DNA of 14,669 nucleotides from Cytophagales bacterium (GCA_003541895.1 DPLR01000672.1:1-14669); one strand, 5' to 3'; numbered from the stretch's first letter, positions 1 to 7,521 are shown. Notes: generated from the letters alone by a model not told the origin. A program made the numbers and translations.

Positions 1-1
1 C

Positions 2-1711
2 GGAACAACATTAAGCTGGCCAAGCAATACTTCTGTGGGAAGTTATACCATTCAAGCTACCAATGCTTCAACCAGTTGCCAATCTACAATGACAGGAAGC
101 GCTTCAATTGTAGCGATGCCTGCCGCTTTCACCGTTGGAGGTGGAGGAACAATATGCGCTGGAGCAGCGGGGCTTTCTATTACATTAAGTGGTTCTGAAA
201 CGGGTGTGAATTATCAACTCAAAAACGGATCAACAAACATAGGTTCAGCAAAGGCAGGGACAGGCTCGGCTCTAACATGGACTGCTAATACCGCTACAGG
301 CACTTATGCTATTGTTGCAGCTAATGGCACTAATGCCACTTGTACTACAACCATGACGGGCAATGCGGTGATCACTGTTAATCCAGTTCCTGCACTTTTT
401 ACTCTTAGCGGTGGCGGTACTATCTGTTCAAGCGATCCGGCTCCAACCTTAACCCTCAGTGGCTCTGAAACAGGTGTTAACTATCAGCTCAAGAAAGGAT
501 CAACACTTATTGGTAGTGCGGTAGCCGGAACGGGTGGCGTACTGACATGGACATCCTACACGGTATCTACAGGTACATTCACCGTGGTGGGAACTAATGC
601 GACTACAGGTTGTGCTTCAACAATGACCGGTTCTGCCATAATAACTGTGAACGCATTGCCAACAGTTTACACTGTAGGGGGCGGAACGAGTTATTGTGCA
701 GGTGGCTCAGGCGTGTCTATAACTCTTAGTAACTCTCAAGTTGGAGTTAACTATCAATTGAAAGTAGGTGGTACAAATGCCGGAAGCCCACTTGCTGGAA
801 TAGGAGCTTTGCTCACGTGGCCAAATATAACCACAGCAGGAACATACACGGTTACTGCAACCAATGCTACTACTAATTGTACTTCAAATATGACTGGAAG
901 CAAAGTAGTAACGATTAATCCTTTGCCGACTATTTTTAATGTAACAGGAGCAACAGTCTGTGCCGGGTCATCTATTACTGTTGGTCTTTCGGGATCTACT
1001 AGTGGTGTCAACTACCAGTTGAAACTGAATGGAACGAACCTCGGTGCAGTGAAAGCAGGGACGGGCAGTGCGCTCTCGTGGGGCACTCAAACCTCTACGG
1101 GCACCTACACCATCACGGCTACGAATGCCACAACAGCCTGCTCTCAAACCATGAATGGAAGCCCAACAATTTATCCTCAGCCAAGCGTATACACCGTATC
1201 CGGTGGAGGTACCGTTTGTACCGGAACATCAACAACAGTGACGTTGAGTGGTTCGGATATCGGAGTCAACTATCAATTGCAGCTTGGAGGAGTCGATTCA
1301 GGCCCAGTTATCGCTGGCACCGGAGTTGGGTTGACATGGACTTTGACAGCCGCGGGAACGTATGGAGTAAAGGCAACAAATGCCAACGCTCCCTGTATCC
1401 AGATGATGACAGGAACAGCCACAATCACTAGCAACCCACTGCCTTTGACGTATTCTGTTACCGGAGGAGGAATAATGTGCCCTGATTCTGGAACAGGTCT
1501 TTCTTTTGGGTTGAACGGTTCTACTGCTGGTGTTAACTATCAATTACAAGTAAATGGTTCTGCTTCGGGGACCCCCAAGGCAGGAACAGGACTTTCATTA
1601 ACATGGAACAATCAAACAACAGCCGGAACCTATTCTGTTGTAGCAACAATAGTAGCGACAGGCTGTAGCCAAGTAATGACAGGGAGTCCATCGATTTCAA
1701 CAGACGCAGTT
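2..1711 (+). repeat. Tandem Ig-like repeat array inside the Rhs protein
   Basis: Repeats of 86-90 residues share the core GVNYQL, then AGTG, then TW, then GTY, then a Cys shortly before MTG, then a proline-rich linker (NPLP-like). GVNYQL recurs with codon starts near 203, 473, 743, 1004, 1262 and 1529. Each full repeat has one cysteine near its start and one near its end, which suggests one disulfide per domain and therefore an extracellular location. The seventh, upstream unit is cut by the window edge. The repeats have diverged at the DNA level, so they are not a recent duplication. The family assignment (Ig-like/PKD-like beta sandwich) is inferred from the pattern. Confidence 0.85.
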
Positions 1712-4700
1712 TGTTCAACGTTGGATAATTATGCTTTCATGTACAAGTACGATAACCAAAGGCGGATGATCGGCAAACGTGTGCCGGGGGCTGACTGGGT
1801 ATATATGGTTTATGATGACCGTGATCGCTTAGTGCTAACCCAAGACGGCAATCAAAGAGCTAACAACCAATGGTTATTTACTAAGTATGATGCATTAAAT
1901 CGCCCTGTGAGCACTGGCATTTACAGCCCTGGTGGCGCAGTTGACCAAGGGACTATGCAAACCAATGTGACGAACTATTATAATTCATTGGCAACCAACA
2001 ATGGTAGCTGGTATGAAAGTTTTTCTACGGGCACGGGCAACGTACACTTCTATGACAATAAATCCTTTCCCAATACAGCAACTGATCCTACCCAGTATCT
2101 CACTGTAACCTATTATGATGACAACACTACTCTTCAGGGACTGTGGGGATCAAACTACACCTATATCAACGATAATTTGTCTAGCGGAAGTTATTCACAA
2201 CTTGCGCAGGATTTCCGTACCGTCATAGGGCATCCAGTTGGTTCAAAAGTTAAAATGCTTGATGGAAGCAATACATGGCTGTATAATATAGTATTTTATG
2301 ACAACCATTATAGAGTTATTCAAACCATTGCCGACAATGGCAAGGGTGGAAGGGACCGCGTAAGCAATTTGTACGACTTTGTTGGGAAAGTAGTAGCAAA
2401 CAAAACCACGCACATGGTTGGCTCGGCCTCGCAGCAAACTGTGGCAGAAACTTTTGCTTATGATCATGCCCAGCGTTTAACACAAACAACGCATAGCGTG
2501 AATGGAGCGACACCTGTGTTGTTGTTACAAAACACATACAACGAAATAGGGCAATTGGTGACGAAATCTTTGGGCGCACAGAATGTGGATTACCGTTACA
2601 ACATTCGCGGGTGGCTCACCTCGATCAACAACTCACAGCTTGCTAGCGATGGCGGAATTACGAACAGCGATCCCAACGACTTGTTCGGCATGAACCTTTC
2701 TTACAATGATGTCGTGAGTGGCATTGGTAATTTGCCGCAGTATAACGGCAACATTTCGGCCATCAAGTGGAGCAGTAATTTGGCCCTTGGTACTGTTAAA
2801 GATGTAGCCTATAGCTACACGTATGACACACTCAACCGCATCAAGTCGGCCAGCTATCTCACCGATCCGGGTGTTTGGACTCCATCATCTAATTTTGCAG
2901 AGACCGGTTTTGGTTATGACCTTAACGGAAATATCAGGAAACTTTCACGTACAAATGCGAGCGGAGCAACCATGGACGCCCTTACATACGACTATGTTGG
3001 CCAAGGTACCAGCAGGGGCAACCAACTTAAATCGGTAACTGACGCTGGCGATATAACGAATGGATTTACCGATGGCAATACCAGCGGTGAAGATTACTCC
3101 TATGACCTCAACGGAAACATGACCGCTGATAAAAACAAAAATATTTCTGGTATTACTTACAATCACCTGAACCTTCCTTTGCAGGTAACAAAGGGAACGG
3201 GTGAGAAGATGGTTTACACCTATGATGCCAGTGGAAGGAAGTTAAGGCAGCAGGTGTTGAATGCGGATGGAACGACCAACAAAACCACTGACTATGACGG
3301 TGCATTCATCTACCAAAATAACGTGCTTCAGTTCATCAACCACGAAGAAGGCCGCGTAGTGATGACAGGCACTTCACCTGAGTATCAATATCATTTGAAA
3401 GACCATTTAGGAAATGTGCGGATGACGTTTACGACACAACCCGTCACTGAAAGCCCTGTGGCAACGCTTGAGCCTGCGAACCAAGCTGTAGAGCAGAGCC
3501 AGTTTTTGCGGATGGACGATGCACGGTTGATCAACTCTACCTTGTTTGATCACACGCGAAATGGCATTTCAAATTACTCGGAAAGGCTCAGCGGCTCAAC
3601 TAATGAAAAGACAGGCATAGCGCGGTCGATCAGCGTGATGCCGGGCGATATTATTGATTTGGAAGTGTACGCAAAATATGTAGATGCCAGCAACAGCAAC
3701 AATACCGCTGCACTTGTGCAGTGGCTAGCTCAAATAGCTGCAGGCACGGCAAGTTCAGGCACTGTGGTAGATGGACCGAACTACTCCACCAACGGAAATA
3801 CTTCTTTTCCTTATGCAGGGTTAGCCGGTGAGGGCAATAGTTCAGGCCTCGGGCCGAAGGCATACTTGAACTACATTATGTTCGATCGCAATTTTAACCC
3901 GATACTTACGGATGTCTCGCAGACTAACTATGTGAGGATGTCAACCGTTGGCAGGGAAGACGGTACCAATTTACCTTATGGAAACCCGCACGAGCGCCTC
4001 TCGGCACACATCGTTGTAAAACAGCCGGGCTATTTGTACGTGTATTTATCAAACGAAGAGACAGGCCCTGTGGAAGTTTACTTCGATGATTTAAGAGTAA
4101 CACAAACAAAATCGCCAGTGGTGCAGCAGGAGGATTTTTATCCGTTTGGGTTGTCATTTAACTCTTATTCACGCGAGAACAGTGTGCCACAAAACTTCCT
4201 TTACAATGGAAAGGAGAGGATGAACGATCTGTCAATTGATTGGTACGATTATAGTGCACGTATGTACATGCCAGAGATCGGGAGATGGGGAGTGGTTGAT
4301 CCTCATACTGAGAATTACATGGCGTGGTCGCCTTATCATTACTGTGCCAATAATCCAATACTTTTGACCGATCCAACAGGAATGGACTGGTACCAGAAAA
4401 AGGATAAGGATGGCAACGTTGTCGACACGAAGTGGCAGAAGGGTAACGACAAAATGGAGGGATATGAAAACGTTGGTACGAATTTTACATTTGAATTTAC
4501 CGATTTTTCAATTTCATTCGAACAGAATGAAGCAGTTGAAGTGACAGAAAAAGTTCTACAGCCTGAAGATTGGGAAACGCAAGGCGTTGGGAATCAGGAA
4601 TGCTATAATACTTGTGTGAAAATTAGTGCTGAGAGCGGAGCAGGACACATACGTGGTTTGGTAAATGGAATGAACTTCAAGCACGATACAGCCGAAGGTA

Positions 4701-5050
4701 AGGGCGACAAAGTTGATCCACAAACAGGCAAAGATTATATTGATTCACAAATAGATATGGGTAGGCCCGTAATTGTTGGTGTGGATAGATCAAATGACAA
4801 CGATAAAAAACTGGATGGAGATGGCGATCATTATGTCATTATCTCATCCAGAACCACGAATCTTAGAACTGGTGTACAAACCTATGGTTTTTTAGATCCC
4901 GGTGCTACAAGATTTAAGGCTGGTACGGATGCCAAAACCAATAAATTCACAGTGAGTAGTACGGGTCAACTGACAAGCGGATATTATTATCCAGGACAAT
5001 ATCAAGTTTCATGGGTTGGAAGAAATAAAGGGGGAAATCAAATTCCATAA
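2..5050 (+). CDS. Rhs/YD-repeat surface protein with Ig-like repeats and a cysteine-peptidase-like C-terminal tip (5'-truncated)
   Basis: The frame is open from base 2, and codons 2-34 already continue the repeat pattern, so the gene starts upstream of the window and GTG at 35 is not the start. Order: six full and one partial Ig-like repeats (2 to about 1711); YD repeats such as YDALNRP, YTYDTLNRI and YTYDASGRK (about 1730-3400); DHLGNVRMTF at 3401; a beta-rich insert to about 4126; the Rhs core from FYPFG to DPTGMDW at 4370-4390. A variable tip of about 219 residues follows. Known for the family: Rhs proteins form a shell around a C-terminal toxin released after the core motif. The tip has a cysteine, histidine and aspartate in the order of papain/C39-fold peptidases. 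Inferred role: secreted or surface toxin in interbacterial competition. The secretion route is not visible because the N-terminus is missing. A lipoprotein gene follows 2 bases later. Confidence 0.9.
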   Translation, partial: GTTLSWPSNTSVGSYTIQATNASTSCQSTMTGSASIVAMPAAFTVGGGGTICAGAAGLSITLSGSETGVNYQLKNGSTNIGSAKAGTGSALTWTANTATGTYAIVAANGTNATCTTTMTGNAVITVNPVPALFTLSGGGTICSSDPAPTLTLSGSETGVNYQLKKGSTLIGSAVAGTGGVLTWTSYTVSTGTFTVVGTNATTGCASTMTGSAIITVNALPTVYTVGGGTSYCAGGSGVSITLSNSQVGVNYQLKVGGTNAGSPLAGIGALLTWPNITTAGTYTVTATNATTNCTSNMTGSKVVTINPLPTIFNVTGATVCAGSSITVGLSGSTSGVNYQLKLNGTNLGAVKAGTGSALSWGTQTSTGTYTITATNATTACSQTMNGSPTIYPQPSVYTVSGGGTVCTGTSTTVTLSGSDIGVNYQLQLGGVDSGPVIAGTGVGLTWTLTAAGTYGVKATNANAPCIQMMTGTATITSNPLPLTYSVTGGGIMCPDSGTGLSFGLNGSTAGVNYQLQVNGSASGTPKAGTGLSLTWNNQTTAGTYSVVATIVATGCSQVMTGSPSISTDAVCSTLDNYAFMYKYDNQRRMIGKRVPGADWVYMVYDDRDRLVLTQDGNQRANNQWLFTKYDALNRPVSTGIYSPGGAVDQGTMQTNVTNYYNSLATNNGSWYESFSTGTGNVHFYDNKSFPNTATDPTQYLTVTYYDDNTTLQGLWGSNYTYINDNLSSGSYSQLAQDFRTVIGHPVGSKVKMLDGSNTWLYNIVFYDNHYRVIQTIADNGKGGRDRVSNLYDFVGKVVANKTTHMVGSASQQTVAETFAYDHAQRLTQTTHSVNGATPVLLLQNTYNEIGQLVTKSLGAQNVDYRYNIRGWLTSINNSQLASDGGITNSDPNDLFGMNLSYNDVVSGIGNLPQYNGNISAIKWSSNLALGTVKDVAYSYTYDTLNRIKSASYLTDPGVWTPSSNFAETGFGYDLNGNIRKLSRTNASGATMDALTYDYVGQGTSRGNQLKSVTDAGDITNGFTDGNTSGEDYSYDLNGNMTADKNKNISGITYNHLNLPLQVTKGTGEKMVYTYDASGRKLRQQVLNADGTTNKTTDYDGAFIYQNNVLQFINHEEGRVVMTGTSPEYQYHLKDHLGNVRMTFTTQPVTESPVATLEPANQAVEQSQFLRMDDARLINSTLFDHTRNGISNYSERLSGSTNEKTGIARSISVMPGDIIDLEVYAKYVDASNSNNTAALVQWLAQIAAGTASSGTVVDGPNYSTNGNTSFPYAGLAGEGNSSGLGPKAYLNYIMFDRNFNPILTDVSQTNYVRMSTVGREDGTNLPYGNPHERLSAHIVVKQPGYLYVYLSNEETGPVEVYFDDLRVTQTKSPVVQQEDFYPFGLSFNSYSRENSVPQNFLYNGKERMNDLSIDWYDYSARMYMPEIGRWGVVDPHTENYMAWSPYHYCANNPILLTDPTGMDWYQKKDKDGNVVDTKWQKGNDKMEGYENVGTNFTFEFTDFSISFEQNEAVEVTEKVLQPEDWETQGVGNQECYNTCVKISAESGAGHIRGLVNGMNFKHDTAEGKGDKVDPQTGKDYIDSQIDMGRPVIVGVDRSNDNDKKLDGDGDHYVIISSRTTNLRTGVQTYGFLDPGATRFKAGTDAKTNKFTVSSTGQLTSGYYYPGQYQVSWVGRNKGGNQIP
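4391..5047 (+). other. Predicted papain/C39-like cysteine peptidase tip of the Rhs protein
   Basis: This is the polymorphic C-terminal domain after DPTGMDW, about 219 residues long. Visible motifs are GNQECYNTC (Cys codons at 4601 and 4613, a Gln two residues before the first Cys), MGRPVIVGVD, GDHYVIIS (His codon at 4829) and GFLDPG (Asp codon at 4895). The order Gln, Cys, then a G-R-P-V-I strand, then His, then D-P-G is that of C39-like peptidase domains. It could act as a protease toxin on target cells or as a self-processing protease. Which of the two cysteines is the nucleophile is not certain; the first is preferred from Q-x-C. Confidence 0.6.
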
Positions 5051-5052
5051 GT

Positions 5053-5727
5053 ATGAAATTGACACGATACATTTTGATAGCTTCTTTTTCAATAGTTTGT
5101 TGCTCAAATAGTAAAAAGGCTAACGAAAGCGAAGTCACTCAAAACGAGCTGTTTTCGGTATTCATCAAGAATTTTGACTCTTTGCAGTTACCGTTGTCTA
5201 TTATAAGAGATGGGTTATTTAAATATGGGAGTCCGGTGTTTTATGATTCAGTTAGACGCAATCCAGGAAATCCATATTACAATGTAGTAGAGACTAAGTA
5301 TCATAGATTCTTGCAAAAGAAAATCGAGAGGCCCAATAAGTATAAATATCGTTACCTTCTTGCATCAAAGCTTGGCAATCTCTCAGTTATTCTTTATAAG
5401 CAAATTGATCTAGAAGCTGAGTCATTTTCAATAAAGATGAGTACGTTGACGTATGATGGGGGAGTAATCGATACACTGACCTTGGCTGGAATGAAAGCAA
5501 ATGTTAGTGAAAAATATGTTGAGATTGATAAAGACTGGAAAATCCACACCACGTATTATCATTATTTGCCAGATGAACTCCCAATACAAGCATTGGTAGC
5601 CAATAAGGAGGAGGAAGAGTTTATTATTACAAATGATGGTCATTTTAAAAAGACCTTTTCCAACAAAAAGAAAGGTTATTTTGATATAGGTCCAGGTAAC
5701 AAGTCCCTTGTGCCTTATAAAAAATAG
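5053..5727 (+). CDS. Putative lipoprotein, candidate immunity protein to the Rhs tip
   Basis: This is a 224-residue protein whose family I do not recognise. The N-terminus is a short positively charged, then hydrophobic signal (residues 1-15) ending in CC at 16-17. That suggests a lipoprotein, although the lipobox is not canonical (IVCC). The rest is soluble, rich in charged and aromatic residues, with no further membrane segment. The gene starts 2 bases after the Rhs stop, so the two are almost certainly co-transcribed. A small gene directly behind an Rhs tip is classically the cognate immunity gene. A lipoprotein would place immunity outside the cytoplasm, which fits a peptidase toxin acting in the periplasm or at the envelope. 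The role is inferred from position only. The REP hairpin and T-run after its stop may end the transcript. Confidence 0.7.
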   Translation: MKLTRYILIASFSIVCCSNSKKANESEVTQNELFSVFIKNFDSLQLPLSIIRDGLFKYGSPVFYDSVRRNPGNPYYNVVETKYHRFLQKKIERPNKYKYRYLLASKLGNLSVILYKQIDLEAESFSIKMSTLTYDGGVIDTLTLAGMKANVSEKYVEIDKDWKIHTTYYHYLPDELPIQALVANKEEEEFIITNDGHFKKTFSNKKKGYFDIGPGNKSLVPYKK

Positions 5728-5741
5728 TGAGCCCCTAGTTA

Positions 5742-5762
5742 GCGCGCGTTTGTAACGCGTGC
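5742..5762 (+). repeat. REP-like palindrome, left flank of the transposase; possible terminator
   Basis: Arms gcgcgcgtt and aacgcgtgc pair over 9 positions with one G-T mismatch around the loop TGT. It lies 14 bases after the lipoprotein stop and is followed by TTTT at 5763-5766, so it could also act as an intrinsic terminator. It is the near-exact inverse of the palindrome at 6405-6425. Confidence 0.75.
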
Positions 5763-5834
5763 TTTTCCAATCTTGATAGTTTGCCCAATACTGCTTCCAA
5801 AATCTTTGGTTGTTGTCATATTCAAGCCAGTTTC

Positions 5835-5842
5835 TAATTTTG
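5835..5842 (+). promoter_or_regulatory. Possible Bacteroidota -7 box before the transposase gene
   Basis: TAATTTTG matches the TAnnTTTG consensus, with a TTG at 5813-5815, 19 bases upstream. It lies only 3 bases before the ATG at 5846, so a transcript from it would be leaderless or start inside the gene. The match may be chance. Confidence 0.2.
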
Positions 5843-5845
5843 GAT

Positions 5846-6394
5846 ATGTCAGAAAAATACAAATTCAATGATAAACAAGGTATGTACTTCGTCACGATGG
5901 CTACGGTAGGTTGGGTTGACCTGTTTACACGTTGGGAGCTCAAACATGTGATCATCGATTCGTTAAGGTACTGTCAAAAAGAAAAAGGGCTTATTATCCA
6001 TGCGTGGTGCCTCATGCCGAGCCATCTTCACCTTATCATCAGTATCAGACAGGAGAGTCTTTCAGATATTATGAGAGACTTTAAGAAATTTACTTCTAAG
6101 GAGCTGATTAAAACAATGGAACGAATAAACGAGAGTCGCAAGGACTGGATTCTGGAATTGTTTGGTGAAGTGGCAGATGGCCTGAAAAGGGTGAGTGGCA
6201 ACAAAGTGTGGCAAGACGGAAACCATCCGGAGCAATTGATTTCAGCTAAATTCACAAAGCAGAAATTGAACTACCTTCATGAAAATCCTGTGGCGGATGA
6301 AATTGTTGATGAGCCGGAAGAATATAGGTATAGTTCAGCGAGAGATTATTATTCCAACAAGAAAGGTTATCTGGAGGTGGATGTGATTGAGTGA
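5846..6394 (+). CDS. REP-associated tyrosine transposase (Y1/HUH family, RAYT)
   Basis: This is a 182-residue single-strand DNA transposase of the Y1/TnpA-REP type. The HUH metal motif is seen in MPSHLHLI (His60, His62) and the catalytic tyrosine in KLNYLHENPV (Tyr143). The N-terminal MSEKYKF, then YFVTMATVGWVDLFTR, and WCLMPSHLHLI are the family's usual landmarks, so ATG at 5846 is preferred over the in-frame TTG at 5810. Known for the family: single-domain HUH nucleases that bind and cleave REP hairpins, usually single copy and domesticated rather than freely mobile. The two GC-rich palindromes flanking this gene in inverted orientation are the expected substrate. Length and both catalytic motifs look intact, so it may be active. 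Confidence 0.9.
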   Translation: MSEKYKFNDKQGMYFVTMATVGWVDLFTRWELKHVIIDSLRYCQKEKGLIIHAWCLMPSHLHLIISIRQESLSDIMRDFKKFTSKELIKTMERINESRKDWILELFGEVADGLKRVSGNKVWQDGNHPEQLISAKFTKQKLNYLHENPVADEIVDEPEEYRYSSARDYYSNKKGYLEVDVIE

Positions 6395-6404
6395 GATTGA
6401 AAGG

Positions 6405-6425
6405 GCACGCGTTGCAAACGCGCAC
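6405..6425 (-). repeat. REP-like palindrome, right flank of the transposase (inverted copy)
   Basis: It begins 10 bases after the transposase stop. Read on the minus strand it matches the palindrome at 5742-5762 at 19 of 21 positions; the differences are one loop base and one base near an end. The stem is a little weaker than the left copy (6 clean pairs around loop GCA, then mismatches). The inverted pair framing a RAYT gene is a typical REP arrangement. Confidence 0.75.
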
Positions 6426-6556
6426 CAGCAGTGGGGAAACGAGATTCAAATAATTATTCTTCCAAAGGAAATTCTGCTTGGCTTATGTATCGGAATGGCG
6501 TATTGGTAAATCAAACTAAAGGAAGCATTGATCCAACGAAAACCACTATAGAATAA
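6426..6556 (+). pseudogene. Headless coding remnant, possibly the tail of a displaced Rhs toxin tip
   Basis: The frame ending at the TAA at 6554-6556 is open back through the palindrome to the stop at 6398. It reads like real protein (ending NSAWLMYRNGVLVNQTKG, then SIDPTKTTIE), yet it has no convincing start; GTG at 6431 would give only 41 residues. It ends 7 bases before the next ATG, much as the main Rhs stop lies close to its lipoprotein. I infer the 3' end of an old toxin gene whose front was lost or replaced by the transposase/REP unit. It could also be a chance open frame. Confidence 0.35.
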
Positions 6557-6563
6557 ATTAGCT

Positions 6564-7103
6564 ATGAAAATTCGAAACATATTACTTGGCTCTGTCGCTA
6601 TTGGCATAATTATCTTTTATATAATAACTTCTCGAGGTGAGAACATAAGCATTGAACCGCTTAAAAAATTTGCGCTGACCTATGAACCGTGTAATGATCA
6701 AGTAAAAAAGGACTCTTTGAAAGATTCAGAAATCTGTTTTCAACCACCTGTGCCACCTGACGAAGTGCTCACCGTTTTGAATAAAAGAAAGGTTGATGAG
6801 GAATATAAAAAGTGGGTATTATTAATTTACCTCAAGTTATATGAGAAGCAAATAATTTTATATCATCAAAGCTTTGAAACAAGAGATTCTCCTTTTTTTA
6901 TTAAAAGATTTCAGAAAAGATCAGCAATGAGTAAAGCCTTTTGCGAGACTATTGGAGAAAGTGCTTTGGAGCGAAAATTAGGTCCAGAGTTTTTACCTGC
7001 ATCAAAGGCTTATGAGTTTATTTTAGAGAAAAAATTATTCTTTGATGACAGTGAAATTCAATCTCAATTGAGATCGATTGACAATTTATTGAAAAGGCAA
7101 TAA
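6564..7103 (+). CDS. Membrane-anchored protein of unknown function, candidate orphan immunity protein
   Basis: This 179-residue protein belongs to no family I recognise. Residues 5-22 form one hydrophobic segment after MKIR, so it is an N-terminal anchor or uncleaved signal. The remaining roughly 155 residues are hydrophilic, with Lys/Glu-rich helices in the C-terminal half and three cysteines (two in the region after the anchor, one near residue 127). It starts 7 bases after the headless remnant at 6426-6556. With an Rhs gene about 1.5 kb upstream, the simplest reading is an orphan immunity gene kept after its toxin tip was displaced. That is inference from context. A 7-base inverted repeat lies about 50 bases after its stop. 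Confidence 0.6.
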   Translation: MKIRNILLGSVAIGIIIFYIITSRGENISIEPLKKFALTYEPCNDQVKKDSLKDSEICFQPPVPPDEVLTVLNKRKVDEEYKKWVLLIYLKLYEKQIILYHQSFETRDSPFFIKRFQKRSAMSKAFCETIGESALERKLGPEFLPASKAYEFILEKKLFFDDSEIQSQLRSIDNLLKRQ

Positions 7104-7153
7104 ATTTTCCTCTTATGCTCCCGTCATTCCTTTTGCTCTGCCCCAAATCAGAA

Positions 7154-7178
7154 CCCTACAACAATTTATAATGTAGGG
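7154..7178 (+). terminator. Inverted repeat after the membrane protein gene, weak terminator candidate
   Basis: Arms ccctaca and tgtaggg pair perfectly over 7 bases around an 11-base AT-rich loop, starting 50 bases after the stop at 7103. No T-run follows, so an intrinsic terminator is doubtful. Confidence 0.25.
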
Positions 7179-7242
7179 CTAAGCATTTACAATCATACGA
7201 TGACAGCCCCTAAGTTGTTGTTGGTAAACAAAATTTTTTTTG

Positions 7243-7270
7243 TTGTTGCTGTGTCGCCTGACCAGCAACG
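7243..7270 (-). repeat. Hairpin repeat copy C (inverted orientation)
   Basis: Arms gttgctg (7245-7251) and cagcaac (7263-7269) pair perfectly. Inside them gtc/gac add three pairs after a one-base bulge, leaving the 4-base loop gcct. Its reverse complement matches copy A at about 24 of 30 positions. Confidence 0.6.
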
Positions 7271-7342
7271 TCCCTGCTCTTTGTGAGCCCTCAATTTTTA
7301 TCAGTCATAATATAAAGGGTTGATGTGTCATTTTTCGTTCAA

Positions 7343-7378
7343 AGATTCAGATTGTTGGTCAGGAGACACAACAATAAC
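7343..7378 (+). repeat. Hairpin repeat copy A
   Basis: The 36-base unit begins agattcag. Arms attgttg (7351-7357) and caacaat (7369-7375) pair fully, with inner gtc/gac pairs, loop agga and a one-base bulge on the 3' side. It is 31 of 36 identical to copy B, which begins 91 bases later. Confidence 0.65.
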
Positions 7379-7433
7379 ATGAGTTTTATGAATCGGCATT
7401 TCAAATGTGATTGATTCTTATTTTTTCATTTGT

Positions 7434-7469
7434 AGATTCAGATTGCTGGTCTGGCGCCCCAACAATAAC
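7434..7469 (+). repeat. Hairpin repeat copy B (degenerate stem)
   Basis: It starts with the same agattcag and ends with the same caacaataac as copy A. The 5' arm is attgctg and the inner 3' arm gcc, so two stem pairs are broken. It looks like a decayed copy and contains ggcgcc in the middle. Confidence 0.6.
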
Positions 7470-7513
7470 AAAGCAACATCAATGGCGGGTTATATTCTTA
7501 GAATTATTTCGGT

Positions 7514-7521
7514 TATTTTTG
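7514..7521 (+). promoter_or_regulatory. Possible -7 box for the pigment operon
   Basis: TATTTTTG fits the Bacteroidota TAnnTTTG consensus and lies 40 bases before the first ATG at 7562. No clear TTG element is seen at the expected upstream distance, so this is tentative. Confidence 0.35.

Noticed and set aside
35..37. GTG at 35 as start of the Rhs gene
   Set aside because: The preceding codons continue the Ig-like repeat pattern without a stop, so the gene is cut by the window.
2945..4376. Several minus-strand open frames of 70-77 codons under the Rhs gene
   Set aside because: They are antisense shadows of a long conserved coding frame, with no domain features.
5428..5955. Minus-strand open frame of 175 codons over the lipoprotein and transposase
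   Set aside because: It is antisense to two well-supported genes across most of its length. Only the middle, between the palindrome and the transposase start, looks protein-like, and this is reported as a finding rather than a gene.
5742..6425. A complete classical insertion sequence with target duplication
   Set aside because: The ends are REP palindromes in inverse orientation and no target duplication is visible. A RAYT/REP unit fits better than an independent IS.
7204..7220. Similarity of agcccctaagtt near 7205 to agcccctagtt near 5730
   Set aside because: The match is short, with one base of difference in length, and no palindrome follows the second site; it is too weak to call a repeat.
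7343..7469. Direct repeats as a short CRISPR array
   Set aside because: There are only two direct copies, 31 of 36 identical, with a third inverted nearby. No regular spacers or Cas genes are present, and a hairpin repeat family explains it better.
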